Shown here in pieces: positions 32,928 to 41,390 of a DNA stretch of 64,000 nt; the first letter of the stretch is position 1; every line of letters begins with the position of its first letter. The stretch covers positions 1 to 64,000 of the forward strand of contig DATGQE010000042.1 in the NCBI GenBank assembly GCA_035304345.1, written 5' to 3'. Made by a program: the position numbers and the translations under genes. Origin of the DNA: IDS-8 sp035304345. Its GTDB lineage: Bacteria; Pseudomonadota; Gammaproteobacteria; Steroidobacterales; Woeseiaceae. A model generated the notes under the pieces. It was not told the origin of the DNA and ran no database searches. It worked only from the letters and a program-made list of their open reading frames with translations.

Positions 32928-35555
32928 CCCGTTCTCCGTCGGCGGCTCGAAGCGCCACCGCTCGATGGCTTCGATCGCGGCCTCGTCGAACACCTCGCGC
33001 GGGGACGAGTCCAGGATGCCGACGTCCTGCACGGTCCCTTCCGGGGTCACCGTGAAGCTGACGTCGACCCAGCCGGTGATGTTGCGGCGCTGTGCCGTGC
33101 GCGGGTACTCCGGCACGACGTAGTTGATCCGCGTGAGCGAGCTGATCGGCACGTACTCGGGGGGCTCCGGCGCGGTGCTCGCCGCCGCCCCGGTACCGCT
33201 GGCGGCGGCCGCCGCCGGTGCGGTCTCGTCGGCATCGGCGCCGGGCGCGACGTCGCTGCCGGCGGCCGGAACGAAGGCGCTCGCCCCGGCGGCGGCGGCT
33301 TCGCTGTCCGCCGAGATCTCGCCGGCAGCCGGGCTTTCGCTAGCCGGCGCCTGCGTGGCCGCGGCCGCTGCGGCCTCGGCTGCCGCTTCCCGCGCGGCCG
33401 CTTCCTGCGCCGCCAGCTCTGCCTGGCGCCGCGCCTCCGCCTCGGCGGCGCGGGCGGCGGCGAGCGCTTCCAGCGCGCCGGCGAGCTCTCCGCTGGCCGG
33501 GTCGAGCTCGCGCGCGTCGAGGAGCAACCCTTCGGCATCGTCGAGACGGCCCTCGTCCACGGCCGTGCGCGCCCGCAGCACGAGCTTGCTCGCGACCGTG
33601 ATCAGGCCCTGGCGCGCGGCCGTATTGCCCGGGTCGCTGCTCAGCACCAGCTCGTAGTAATAGCGCGCGTTGTCGTTCGACGGGGCGATCAGCCGGTTCT
33701 GCGCGAGCCGTTCGTGGGCGCGCGCGAGCACCTGGTCGACCTGCTGCTCGCTGCGCGCGGTCGCGAGCTCCTCTTCGAGCAGCGCAAGCTCCGGCGTCTC
33801 GCCGCCGAGAGCCCTGGCCGCGCCCAGCGCGCCGGCCGCGTCCTCGAAGCGTCCCTCGCGGATCGCCAGCCGCGCTTCTCCCAGGCGGACCCGCAGCACG
33901 CGCTCGCGCACCTGGGCCTCGAGGAACGGGAGTCGGGGGTGATCCGGGTTCGCGAGCCGCACCTTGGCGAGCGCGTCGGCGGCATCGCCCGCGCGATCTT
34001 CCAGCAACGCGGTCTCGGCCAGGCCGAGCACCTGGTTGATGACGGCTTCGAGCTCGCTCGCGAGGACGGCGTCGCCGGGTGCCATCCGGCGCGCCGAGAG
34101 GTAGAGCTCGATGGCGTTGTTTCCGGGAGGGGCGATCAGCTCGCCCGCGTCACGCGCCATGCGCGCCTCTTCGAGCACCGACTGCCACGCCGGCGCGCCG
34201 GGTGCCGCCCCGACCGGGATGTCCGTCTCCACGACCGAAGGCGCCGAAGTCGCGCTCGGCGCGGATTCCGGCGCGGACCGCGCGGCTTGCGGCTCGTCTT
34301 CGGGCGACGAGCCCAGCCACATCCAGGCACCGGCGCCGGCCAGCAGCAGGACGACGGCGGCCACCCCGATGGCAAGCGAACGGCCGCCCTTGCGTTCGGC
34401 GGGTGCCGCCTGCGCAGCGGCCGCGGCTTCTGCGGGTTCGGCACCCGGAGCGGTGTGCCTGCCGCTGCGGGTGAGGCGGCCGCTGTCCTTGAGCGATGGC
34501 TCCGCGGCGCCGCGCGGCGGGCTCGGCGCGCGCGTGCGGCGCCCGGCCGCCGGGGCGGGAGCGCCCTTGGCCGCCGGGCGAGGCGGCGCCTTGCCGGGCG
34601 CACCGCGGCCCTTGCCCGTGAACGCAGATTCCGGACCCTCGAGGTGGTGCTTGACGGCCGCTTCGATCGCGAGGCGTGCGCGACCCGGCGAGACCGGCTT
34701 CAACAGGAACCGGTACACCTGGCCGCGGTTGATCAGGTCCATCAGCATCTCGCCGTCGTCGCGGCGGCCTGCCACCACGGCGACGAGGCGCGGGACGGCA
34801 GCGCGCAGGCGCTCCGTCATGTTCTCCACGCCGGACTCGGCCATGGCGGCGTCGGTGACCAGCACGCCGATCTTGTGCTGGCGCACGGCGGCTTCCGCCT
34901 GTGCAAACGTCGGCGCATGGTGCACGTTGTGCAGGCCGCGCGACGATTGCCGGATGGTCTCGAGGAATTCTTCGTCCTTGGTCAGGACGAGCACGTCGGT
35001 CTCGCGCCCGCTCGCGGTCGGCGCCGCCTGCGGCTTCTGCGGCGTCAGGACCGGGATCGCCGACGCACTGATGATCGGGCGGCCGTGCTCGCCGGTTTCC
35101 ATCACGATGTGCTCGCCCGCCGGCTCGTCGACGTCCGCCGCCTGGTCGTTGGCGGATTCCGAGATGGCGAGCAGGCGCGCCCGCTTGGTCGCGGTGTCGA
35201 TCAGGTTGCGCAGGGCTTCCGGCGTGATCGCGCCGCGCACGATCTGGAAAACCTCCTTGTCCCCGACCAGCGCTTCCAGCCCGTCGTCGCGATCGTTGCC
35301 GGCCAGCAGAATGCCGATGGTGTCGGGCGAGCGCTTGCGCGCTTCCCTGAGCGCCTCGAGGCCGCTCATGCCCGGCAGGTCCTGCGCCGAGACAATGACG
35401 TGGATCGGGGTCTCACCCAGCGTGTGGAGCGCTTCCGCGCCGCTCGTCGCCAGGTGAACGGAATAGCGATCGCCGAACCCGGCGCTCAGCGCGTCCAATG
35501 TGCTTTGCTGGCTGTGCAGCAGCAACACCTGCGTCTTGAAGTGTTCCAGCGCCAC
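32877..35555 (-). CDS. Chimeric protein: two receiver-like domains, membrane helix, TPR-like region and TonB C-terminal domain
   Basis: 892 residues. Residues 7-128 form a receiver-like domain in which the phosphoacceptor aspartate is Ala57 (VIVSAQDLPGMSG) and the conserved lysine is Arg. Residues 187-305 are a second receiver with Asp235 (VLVTDAAM) and Lys286 (FLLKPV) kept. A Pro/Ala-rich linker leads to one membrane helix at 393-414, then TPR-like helical repeats (about 460-700), an Ala/Glu-rich segment and a TonB C-terminal domain (about 810-892: YPRTAQRRNITGWVDVSFTV, RWRFEPP). It may link cytoplasmic signalling to an outer-membrane energy transducer, or be an envelope protein reusing the TonB fold. 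GTG 35555 follows GGGGAG by 7 bases. Confidence 0.82.
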   Translation of the reverse strand: MALEHFKTQVLLLHSQQSTLDALSAGFGDRYSVHLATSGAEALHTLGETPIHVIVSAQDLPGMSGLEALREARKRSPDTIGILLAGNDRDDGLEALVGDKEVFQIVRGAITPEALRNLIDTATKRARLLAISESANDQAADVDEPAGEHIVMETGEHGRPIISASAIPVLTPQKPQAAPTASGRETDVLVLTKDEEFLETIRQSSRGLHNVHHAPTFAQAEAAVRQHKIGVLVTDAAMAESGVENMTERLRAAVPRLVAVVAGRRDDGEMLMDLINRGQVYRFLLKPVSPGRARLAIEAAVKHHLEGPESAFTGKGRGAPGKAPPRPAAKGAPAPAAGRRTRAPSPPRGAAEPSLKDSGRLTRSGRHTAPGAEPAEAAAAAQAAPAERKGGRSLAIGVAAVVLLLAGAGAWMWLGSSPEDEPQAARSAPESAPSATSAPSVVETDIPVGAAPGAPAWQSVLEEARMARDAGELIAPPGNNAIELYLSARRMAPGDAVLASELEAVINQVLGLAETALLEDRAGDAADALAKVRLANPDHPRLPFLEAQVRERVLRVRLGEARLAIREGRFEDAAGALGAARALGGETPELALLEEELATARSEQQVDQVLARAHERLAQNRLIAPSNDNARYYYELVLSSDPGNTAARQGLITVASKLVLRARTAVDEGRLDDAEGLLLDARELDPASGELAGALEALAAARAAEAEARRQAELAAQEAAAREAAAEAAAAAATQAPASESPAAGEISADSEAAAAGASAFVPAAGSDVAPGADADETAPAAAAASGTGAAASTAPEPPEYVPISSLTRINYVVPEYPRTAQRRNITGWVDVSFTVTPEGTVQDVGILDSSPREVFDEAAIEAIERWRFEPPTENGLPVSRRVAVRLSFDLQ

Positions 35556-35650
35556 GTGCCTACTCCCCGACCGCTTATGTTCAATGCGGGACCGCTCTCC
35601 CCGCAGCCCGGAGTATATCGCCGCCGAAAAGGCCAATGAGCGGTGGCGGA

Positions 35651-35672
35651 TCACAGATTGCCAAATCTGTGA
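35651..35672. promoter_or_regulatory. Perfect 22-base palindromic site upstream of the TonB-fusion gene
   Basis: TCACAGATT and AATCTGTGA form perfect 9-base arms around GCCA, 96 bases before the GTG start at 35555. The half-site order is not that of a CRP box. It is a good operator candidate for an unknown dimeric regulator; a short hairpin function is also possible. Confidence 0.45.
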
Positions 35673-35851
35673 CACGGGACACGGTCGATCGCGGTTGGCG
35701 TCACACCGCGACCCGCGCGGTGGCCGCGGCACCGCGATGCGGGGCGGGTGACCGGGGCGGGATGCCGGGGGGTCGAGCCCGGGGCGGGGTGCGGGGGAGC
35801 TGGCGCGGAGGGCAGATGGCACCCATCACCTCCGGGTGGGCCGGGACAGAT

Positions 35852-36077
35852 CGGGGACATCCACCGTCTGCCGGGTGGGCGGCAGATCAAGCGGTGCCCA
35901 GGTTGCGCAGGCGAGGGGGATCCATCGTTGTCAGGACCGCAGGTTGCGGAGGCAACCATCTTCGAGCGCCGGCTCGGCGGCAAATTGGGGACACCCATCG
36001 CCTTCCGGCCCACTGACGTCGACGGCCACGCCGGGGACCTCGTCGCACGCCGGCCGTCAGGTTCGGGACACCCACCA
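35852..36077. repeat. Scattered GGGACAYCC repeats, thrS downstream region
   Basis: Three forward copies: 35852-35866 (GGGGACATCCACCG), 35987-36000 (GGGGACACCCATCG, preceded by ATT) and 36063-36077 (GGGACACCCACCA). They belong to the window-wide family that also flanks the RAYT gene. Confidence 0.65.
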
Positions 36078-36250
36078 TCTGCCAATCACCGGCCGCGGGA
36101 CTACCGAAGTCCGAGGCACGGTGAGTTCGGGGCAGTGATTGTTCAGCCGGACCGCCACGCCCGGGCAGGTGGCAACCGGGACGTGGCCGCGCACATAGGC
36201 GGGAACGGTGTCCGCCCATTACGGGGGGCGTTCCGGCGGCACCGAAGCGT

Positions 36251-38176
36251 TCAGGCGGCGCGGCGACCCCGGGTTTGAATCTCCTGGCGGAGTTCTGAAA
36301 TGGCTTCGCTGAGCGGCACGACTTTCTGCTCCCTGGAGCCCAAGCGTCGCACCGCCACGGTCTGCTGGTCGACTTCGCGACTGCCGACGGCGAGCAACAC
36401 GGGTACCTTCGCGACGCTGTGCTCCCGCACCTTGTACGAGATCTTCTCGTTGCGCAGGTCGGCCTCCGCATCTATACCGGCGTCACGGAGCTTCGTGACG
36501 ACATCGAGTGCATACGCATCTGCATCGGACGTGATCGTCAGCACCTTGGCCTGAGTAGGGGAGAGCCACAGTGGCAGATGCCCCGCATGGTGCTCGAGCA
36601 GGATGCCGATGAAGCGTTCGAGCGATCCAAAGATCGCCCGATGCAGCATCACCGGCGTATGCTTCTGTCCGTCCTCTCCCACGTACGTTGCTCCCAGCCG
36701 ACCTGGCATGTTCAGGTCGACCTGCAGCGTTCCGCATTGCCAATCCCGGCCTATTGCATCTCGCAGGACGAATTCGAGCTTCGGTCCATAGAACGCACCT
36801 TCGCCCGGGTTGTGGGTGTACTCCAGGCCGGCAGCGGCGAGCCCGTCAAGGAGCGATTTCTCCGCCTGATCCCATATCTCGTCCGAACCGACACGCACGG
36901 GCGGGCGATCGGCAAATTTGATGCGAACGTCGTCGAACCCGAAGTCGCGGTAGATATCGAGGATCTGGCGGCAGACCGCGATCGATTCTGACGTGATCTG
37001 TTCCGGGGTACAGAAGATGTGAGCGTCGTCCTGGGTGAAGGCACGCACGCGCAGCATTCCATGCAGGGCTCCGGATGGCTCGTATCGATGAATCTTGCCG
37101 AACTCGGCGAGTCTTCGCGGAAGGTCACGGTAGCTCGTGATGCCTTGCTTGAACACCTGCACGTGGCCGGGGCAATTCATCGGCTTGATTGCATAGCAGC
37201 GGCCATCGACGGTTTCCGTCGTGAACATGTTCTGGCCGAAGCTCTCCCAATGGCCGGATGCCTCCCACAACGACCGGTCCATCAGCTCGGGGGTATTGAT
37301 CTCCTCGTAACCCGCCTCGAGCTGACGTTCGCGCATGTAGTCGAGAAGCTTCTGGAACAGGCTCCAGCCCTTCGGGTGCCAGAAGACCGCGCCCGGCGCC
37401 TCTTCCTGGAAATGAAACAGGTCCATCGCCCGCCCCAGGCGACGGTGATCCCGCTTTTCGGCCTCTTCGAGCTGATGGAGATACTGCTTGAGTTGCTTCT
37501 CGTCAGACCACGCCGTGCCGTAAATGCGCTGCAGCATCGCGTTCCGAGCGTCACCGCGCCAGTATGCGCCCGACACGCGAAGCAAGCGGAACGCCTTTCC
37601 GAGGCGACCGGTCGACGGAAGATGTGGTCCCCGGCAAAGGTCGACAAACTCGCCCTGCCGATACAACGTGATCGTTTCGTCCGCCGGGATGTCCTCGATG
37701 ATCTGCGCCTTGTATTCCTCGCCTTGGTTGCGAAAGAAAGCGATCGCTTCATCGCGGTCCCAGACTTCACGCACGATCGGCTCATCGCGGTCCACGATGC
37801 TTTTCATCCGCTCTTCGATGACCGAGAGGTCCTCGGCCGTGAAAGGCTCGTCTCGTGCGAAGTCGTAATAGAACCCGTTCTCGATCGCGGGACCGATGGT
37901 CACCTGTGTCTCGGGCCACAGCTCCTTGACGGCCTCGGCAAGCACGTGCGCTGCGTCGTGCCGCAGGAGCTCGAGTCCGTCGGGCGATTCGCGGGTAACG
38001 ATCTCGACAGACGCGTCGTGGGCAATCGGGCGGGTCAGGTCCCAAAGGGCTCCGTCCACGCGCACAGCGACCGCGTCGCGGGCCAGGCTCTTGCCAATGG
38101 ACTCCGCGATCTCGAGGCCCGTAACAGGTTCTGGGTACCGACGGACCGAGCCGTCGGGCAATCGAATGTTCGGCAT
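36251..38176 (-). CDS. thrS: Threonine--tRNA ligase
   Basis: 641 residues, the standard ThrS length. An N-terminal TGS domain (1-62: IRLPDGSVRRYPEPVTG), the editing domain with HDAAHVLAEAVKELWP and YYDF, the class II catalytic core with motif 2 (MNCPGHVQVFK) and motif 3 (GSLERFIGILLEHHAG), and the anticodon-binding domain. It charges tRNA-Thr and edits Ser-tRNA-Thr. GAAGAA precedes ATG 38176. In most gammaproteobacteria infC-rpmI-rplT follow; here an intergenic repeat region follows instead. Confidence 0.97.
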   Translation of the reverse strand: MPNIRLPDGSVRRYPEPVTGLEIAESIGKSLARDAVAVRVDGALWDLTRPIAHDASVEIVTRESPDGLELLRHDAAHVLAEAVKELWPETQVTIGPAIENGFYYDFARDEPFTAEDLSVIEERMKSIVDRDEPIVREVWDRDEAIAFFRNQGEEYKAQIIEDIPADETITLYRQGEFVDLCRGPHLPSTGRLGKAFRLLRVSGAYWRGDARNAMLQRIYGTAWSDEKQLKQYLHQLEEAEKRDHRRLGRAMDLFHFQEEAPGAVFWHPKGWSLFQKLLDYMRERQLEAGYEEINTPELMDRSLWEASGHWESFGQNMFTTETVDGRCYAIKPMNCPGHVQVFKQGITSYRDLPRRLAEFGKIHRYEPSGALHGMLRVRAFTQDDAHIFCTPEQITSESIAVCRQILDIYRDFGFDDVRIKFADRPPVRVGSDEIWDQAEKSLLDGLAAAGLEYTHNPGEGAFYGPKLEFVLRDAIGRDWQCGTLQVDLNMPGRLGATYVGEDGQKHTPVMLHRAIFGSLERFIGILLEHHAGHLPLWLSPTQAKVLTITSDADAYALDVVTKLRDAGIDAEADLRNEKISYKVREHSVAKVPVLLAVGSREVDQQTVAVRRLGSREQKVVPLSEAISELRQEIQTRGRRAA

Positions 38177-38970
38177 TTCTTCAGGCGATTTCGACCGGCC
38201 TGCCGGCCGGCGGGCTATTGTACCCGAATCGGCTGCCACGGGGTCCGGGGGTGCCGGGCAAGGGCTCCGATGGCGGGGGCTGCCAGTTGGGGACATCCAC
38301 CAGCCCGGGCGGCGTCCACCGGGGCGGGTGTTGCCGCGGCGTCCATCAGCAAGGCACGATCCGGCTGAAGGCGGTCAGCCGGGACATCCATCAGCCGGCC
38401 GACTGCATCCGAGAGCCGACGACCGGCACCGACAGCAGACACCGTCCGGACGTCCGTCGGCGAGAGGATCAGCCCTGGGACCCTGATCGAGACCCGGTCG
38501 CACACGATCCGGGACATCCGACAGACCAGGGGCGAACTGCGGGAGGACCGGTCTTCGGCTGCGATCGGGGACACCCATCAGTGCGATCGGGGACACCCAT
38601 CAGCACAGCCGGGCAGACCCTCGGGCAGACACTTGGGGACACCCATCGACTCGGGAGCGGCCGCGCGAGGTAGGCTCTCCGGGCAGGAAAACGCGTGTCC
38701 GCGACTCGCCTCCGCGGAGCGGAACGCTCCGAACATCCCCGGGGCGACCTGCTGAGGACATCTATGGGATATCGGCCCTATGGCGCCACCGGCCAGCAAG
38801 ACGATCGGCGACTGGCGAAAGGGTGGACGAAAATCCCGTGCAGTGAGAGTCGGAGCTGACCGATCGGGTCGAGGACTTGGGTTCGGAAATTCCCTGATCG
38901 TCTTCGGGGCAAGAGCGAAGGTTGCAAGCGTCTCGTGTACAATTCGCGCCCGGATGGAGTTTCAGATCGG
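38177..38970. other. Divergent thrS/zur intergenic region rich in repeats
   Basis: 794 bases without a recognised gene. A TACAAT hexamer on the minus strand (38217-38222) is placed as a -10 for thrS, 41 bases before its ATG, and a TACAAT on the plus strand (38938-38943) sits 28 bases before the zur ATG; neither has a convincing -35. Between them are seven copies of the GGGACAYCC repeat (listed separately) and short GC-rich stems. Confidence 0.55.
38286..38767. repeat. Array of about seven GGGACAYCC repeats between thrS and zur
   Basis: Forward copies at 38286-38303, 38381-38394, 38511-38523, 38567-38580, 38589-38603 and 38635-38648, plus a decayed copy at 38754-38767 (AGGACATCTATGG). Copies at 38561-38582 and 38583-38604 form a tandem 22-base unit (GCGATCGGGGACACCCATCA plus two bases) with one difference. 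All copies point the same way. Confidence 0.75.
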
Positions 38971-39483
38971 ATGAGTCAAGCAATTTCCGTCAATCCGTTC
39001 CCGCCGTCGCACCACGACCACGACGACTGCGTCACGAACGCGATTGAAGCGGCCGAGCGGGTCTGCCGGCGGCGCAATCTGCGTTTCACGGGGATCAGGC
39101 GAGCGGTGCTTGAGCTCGTCTGGATGAGCCACCGTCCCGTCGGTGCCTACGAAATTCTCGATCAGCTGAATCGGAAGGGGAAAAAGACCGCGCCTCCCAC
39201 GGTCTATAGAGCTTTGGAGTTCTTGATCGAAGCTGATCTCGTGCACCGCCTGGATTCGCTCAACGCGTTCATCGGTTGTCGGGATCCCGGCAGCTCTCAC
39301 ACCGGTCAGTTCCTGATCTGCCGCCACTGTCGCTCCGTCGCCGAGCTGGACGATGACGACATCAGTTGCCTCGTCGGCGAGAAAGCCGCCAGCCACGGGT
39401 TTACTGCGGTAAGACAGATGGTGGAAATCGAGGGCGTTTGCCGGTATTGCCGCGCAGCGGATCGACAAGTATTGAGTTCATAG
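38971..39483 (+). CDS. zur: Fur-family transcriptional repressor, Zur-like
   Basis: 170 residues. The winged-helix DNA-binding part (about 40-95: LRFTGIRRAVLELVW, PPTVYRALEFLIEADLV) is followed by a dimerisation domain with CX2C pairs CRHC and CRYC that hold structural zinc, and His-rich residues near the N-terminus (HHDHDDC). This pattern fits Zur, which represses zinc uptake genes when zinc is plentiful. It precedes glnS by 58 bases on the same strand. Other Fur-family members (PerR, Mur) cannot be excluded without targets. Confidence 0.87.
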   Translation: MSQAISVNPFPPSHHDHDDCVTNAIEAAERVCRRRNLRFTGIRRAVLELVWMSHRPVGAYEILDQLNRKGKKTAPPTVYRALEFLIEADLVHRLDSLNAFIGCRDPGSSHTGQFLICRHCRSVAELDDDDISCLVGEKAASHGFTAVRQMVEIEGVCRYCRAADRQVLSS

Positions 39484-39541
39484 CACAGCAACCGCTGCGC
39501 TTCTTTCCGGTGAGTCACATCGGCCCGGAGTCTTCTCGATT

Positions 39542-41212
39542 ATGAGCGAAGATCTGCCCAGAGACTTCATACGCCAAATCATCGCCGAGGACGTCGCGCG
39601 TGGAAAACACGGCGGTGCCGTCGTCACGCGTTTTCCGCCGGAACCGAACGGCTACCTGCACATTGGTCACGCCAAATCGATATGTCTCAATTTCGGCATT
39701 GCGCAAGAGTTCGGAGGTAAGACGTACCTACGGTTTGACGACACCAATCCCGGAAAAGAAAAAGAGGAATATGTCGTCGCGATTCAAGAGGACGTGCGAT
39801 GGCTGGGCTTCGACTGGGAAGATCGGCTGACGCACGCTTCCGACTATTTCGAACAGCTCTACGAGGCGGCCGAACGCTTGATCCGAATGGGAAAGGCCTA
39901 CGTGGATAGTCTCAGTGCCGAAGAAATCAGGGCTTATCGGGGTACGCTTACAGAGCCGGGTCGCGACAGCCCGTGGAGAAATCGGAGCGTCGATGAGAAC
40001 CTGGATTTGTTCCGGCGCATGCGGGCCGGCGAGTTCGCCGATGGAGAGCACGTGCTTCGAGCAAAGATCGATATGCAGTCGCCGAACATCAATATGCGCG
40101 ACCCTACGATCTATCGAATACGCCACATCCCTCATCAGCGGACCGGGACCAAATGGTGCATCTACCCGATGTACGATTTTGCACACGGCCTTTCCGACGC
40201 GTTCGAGGGTATAACGCACTCACTCTGCACGTTGGAGTTCGAGGACCATCGGCCTTTGTATGATTGGTTCCTCGAGCAACTCAAGCCCGCACACAGGCCA
40301 AGACAGATAGAGTTTTCGCGTCTTAACCTTGCCTATACGGTGACGAGTAAGCGGAAGCTGGCGCAGCTCGTCGATCGCGGAATCGTGCGGGGATGGGATG
40401 ATCCGCGTATGCCTACGCTGGCCGGGATGCGTCGCAGAGGCTATCCACCGGCCGCCATTCGCGACTTCGTGAAGCGTGTGGGCGTCACCAAGAAGGAAAA
40501 AGTGATTGAAATGGCCATGCTCGAGCACTCGGTGCGCGAGGAGCTCGATCGCGAGGCGCCAAGAAGAATCGCTGTGCTGCGACCATTGAAAGTGGTGCTC
40601 ACGAATTATCCTGAAGGGAAAGTCGAGCACGTCGTCGCGGCCAATCATCCTACTCGCCCTGACATGGGAACTCGTGAGGTGGCTTTCGGGCGCGAGCTCT
40701 GGATCGAGCGCGACGACTTCATGGAAGAGGCTCCACGCAAGTTCTTCAGGCTGAAGCCGGGTGGCGAGGTCAGGTTGCGATATGCCTATATCATTCGCTG
40801 CGATGAGGTGATCAAGAGCAGTGACGGCGAAGTCGTCGAGCTTCGGTGCACCTACGATCCCGATACTCGCAGTGGAAGCGGTAGTGGTCGGAAGGTAAAG
40901 GGAACGATCCACTGGGTTTCGGCCAGAGAGTCCGTTCCTGCCGAAGTGCGGCTATACGACCGGCTTTTCACGGATCCAGACCCGGGCCGATCGGACGACG
41001 TGACGACGTTCCTCAACCCCCTCTCCCTGGAAACCATCACAGCGCAGGTGGAACCCGCGCTACGCAACGTGGAGCCGGGATTCTCGTGCCAGCTCGAACG
41101 GCTCGGCTACTTTTGCGCCGATCTGGTTGATCACAGCCCGGATACGCCGGTCTTCAACCGGATCATAACCCTGCGCGACTCCTGGGCGAAGATTGCGCAG
41201 CAGGGCGAGTAG
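39542..41212 (+). CDS. glnS: Glutamine--tRNA ligase
   Basis: 556 residues, normal GlnRS length. The HIGH signature is in PPEPNGYLHIGHAKS (about 32-46) and the KMSKR-type loop reads VTSKRKL. Acceptor-binding DPTIYRIRHIPHQRTG and the beta-barrel anticodon domains follow. It charges tRNA-Gln directly, so this organism does not depend on the transamidation route for Gln-tRNA. The gene is visibly poorer in GC at third codon positions than the polyamine genes. The repeat copy at 41231 follows its stop. Confidence 0.97.
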   Translation: MSEDLPRDFIRQIIAEDVARGKHGGAVVTRFPPEPNGYLHIGHAKSICLNFGIAQEFGGKTYLRFDDTNPGKEKEEYVVAIQEDVRWLGFDWEDRLTHASDYFEQLYEAAERLIRMGKAYVDSLSAEEIRAYRGTLTEPGRDSPWRNRSVDENLDLFRRMRAGEFADGEHVLRAKIDMQSPNINMRDPTIYRIRHIPHQRTGTKWCIYPMYDFAHGLSDAFEGITHSLCTLEFEDHRPLYDWFLEQLKPAHRPRQIEFSRLNLAYTVTSKRKLAQLVDRGIVRGWDDPRMPTLAGMRRRGYPPAAIRDFVKRVGVTKKEKVIEMAMLEHSVREELDREAPRRIAVLRPLKVVLTNYPEGKVEHVVAANHPTRPDMGTREVAFGRELWIERDDFMEEAPRKFFRLKPGGEVRLRYAYIIRCDEVIKSSDGEVVELRCTYDPDTRSGSGSGRKVKGTIHWVSARESVPAEVRLYDRLFTDPDPGRSDDVTTFLNPLSLETITAQVEPALRNVEPGFSCQLERLGYFCADLVDHSPDTPVFNRIITLRDSWAKIAQQGE

Positions 41213-41230
41213 CTTTGCTTTAGGTGCTTT

Positions 41231-41247
41231 AGGGACATCCATCAATT
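41231..41247. repeat. GGGACAYCC repeat on the downstream side of the RAYT gene
   Basis: AGGGACATCCATCAATT, forward orientation, 19 bases after the glnS stop and about 145 bases from the RAYT stop. It is the downstream flank matching the complementary copies upstream of the RAYT gene. Confidence 0.75.
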
Positions 41248-41390
41248 CAGATGTCGCGCAGACGCGTCGACGCGATTGCATCGTAGTTGCACGAAAGCGT
41301 CCCTTTTGGAGGCTAGTTAGACTGAGCGGAGAAGGTCGATCGCCGCGGGCTGGCTGTCATGAAAACTCCGAGCTTCATGGCGGAGGGAGG

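Larger units (their letters stand above)
35556..36250. other. Intergenic region with operator-like palindrome and three to four GGGACAYCC repeats
   Basis: No gene is recognised in these 695 bases. The first 120 bases hold the probable promoter/operator of the TonB-fusion gene; then come repeat copies at 35852-35866, 35987-36000 and 36063-36077. A related CACCCATCACC string at about 35820 may be a decayed copy. Confidence 0.6.

Noticed and set aside
38286..38767. Regular repeats as a CRISPR array
   Set aside because: Cores are only about 14-17 bases, spacing varies from 22 to over 100 bases, and no cas gene is present.
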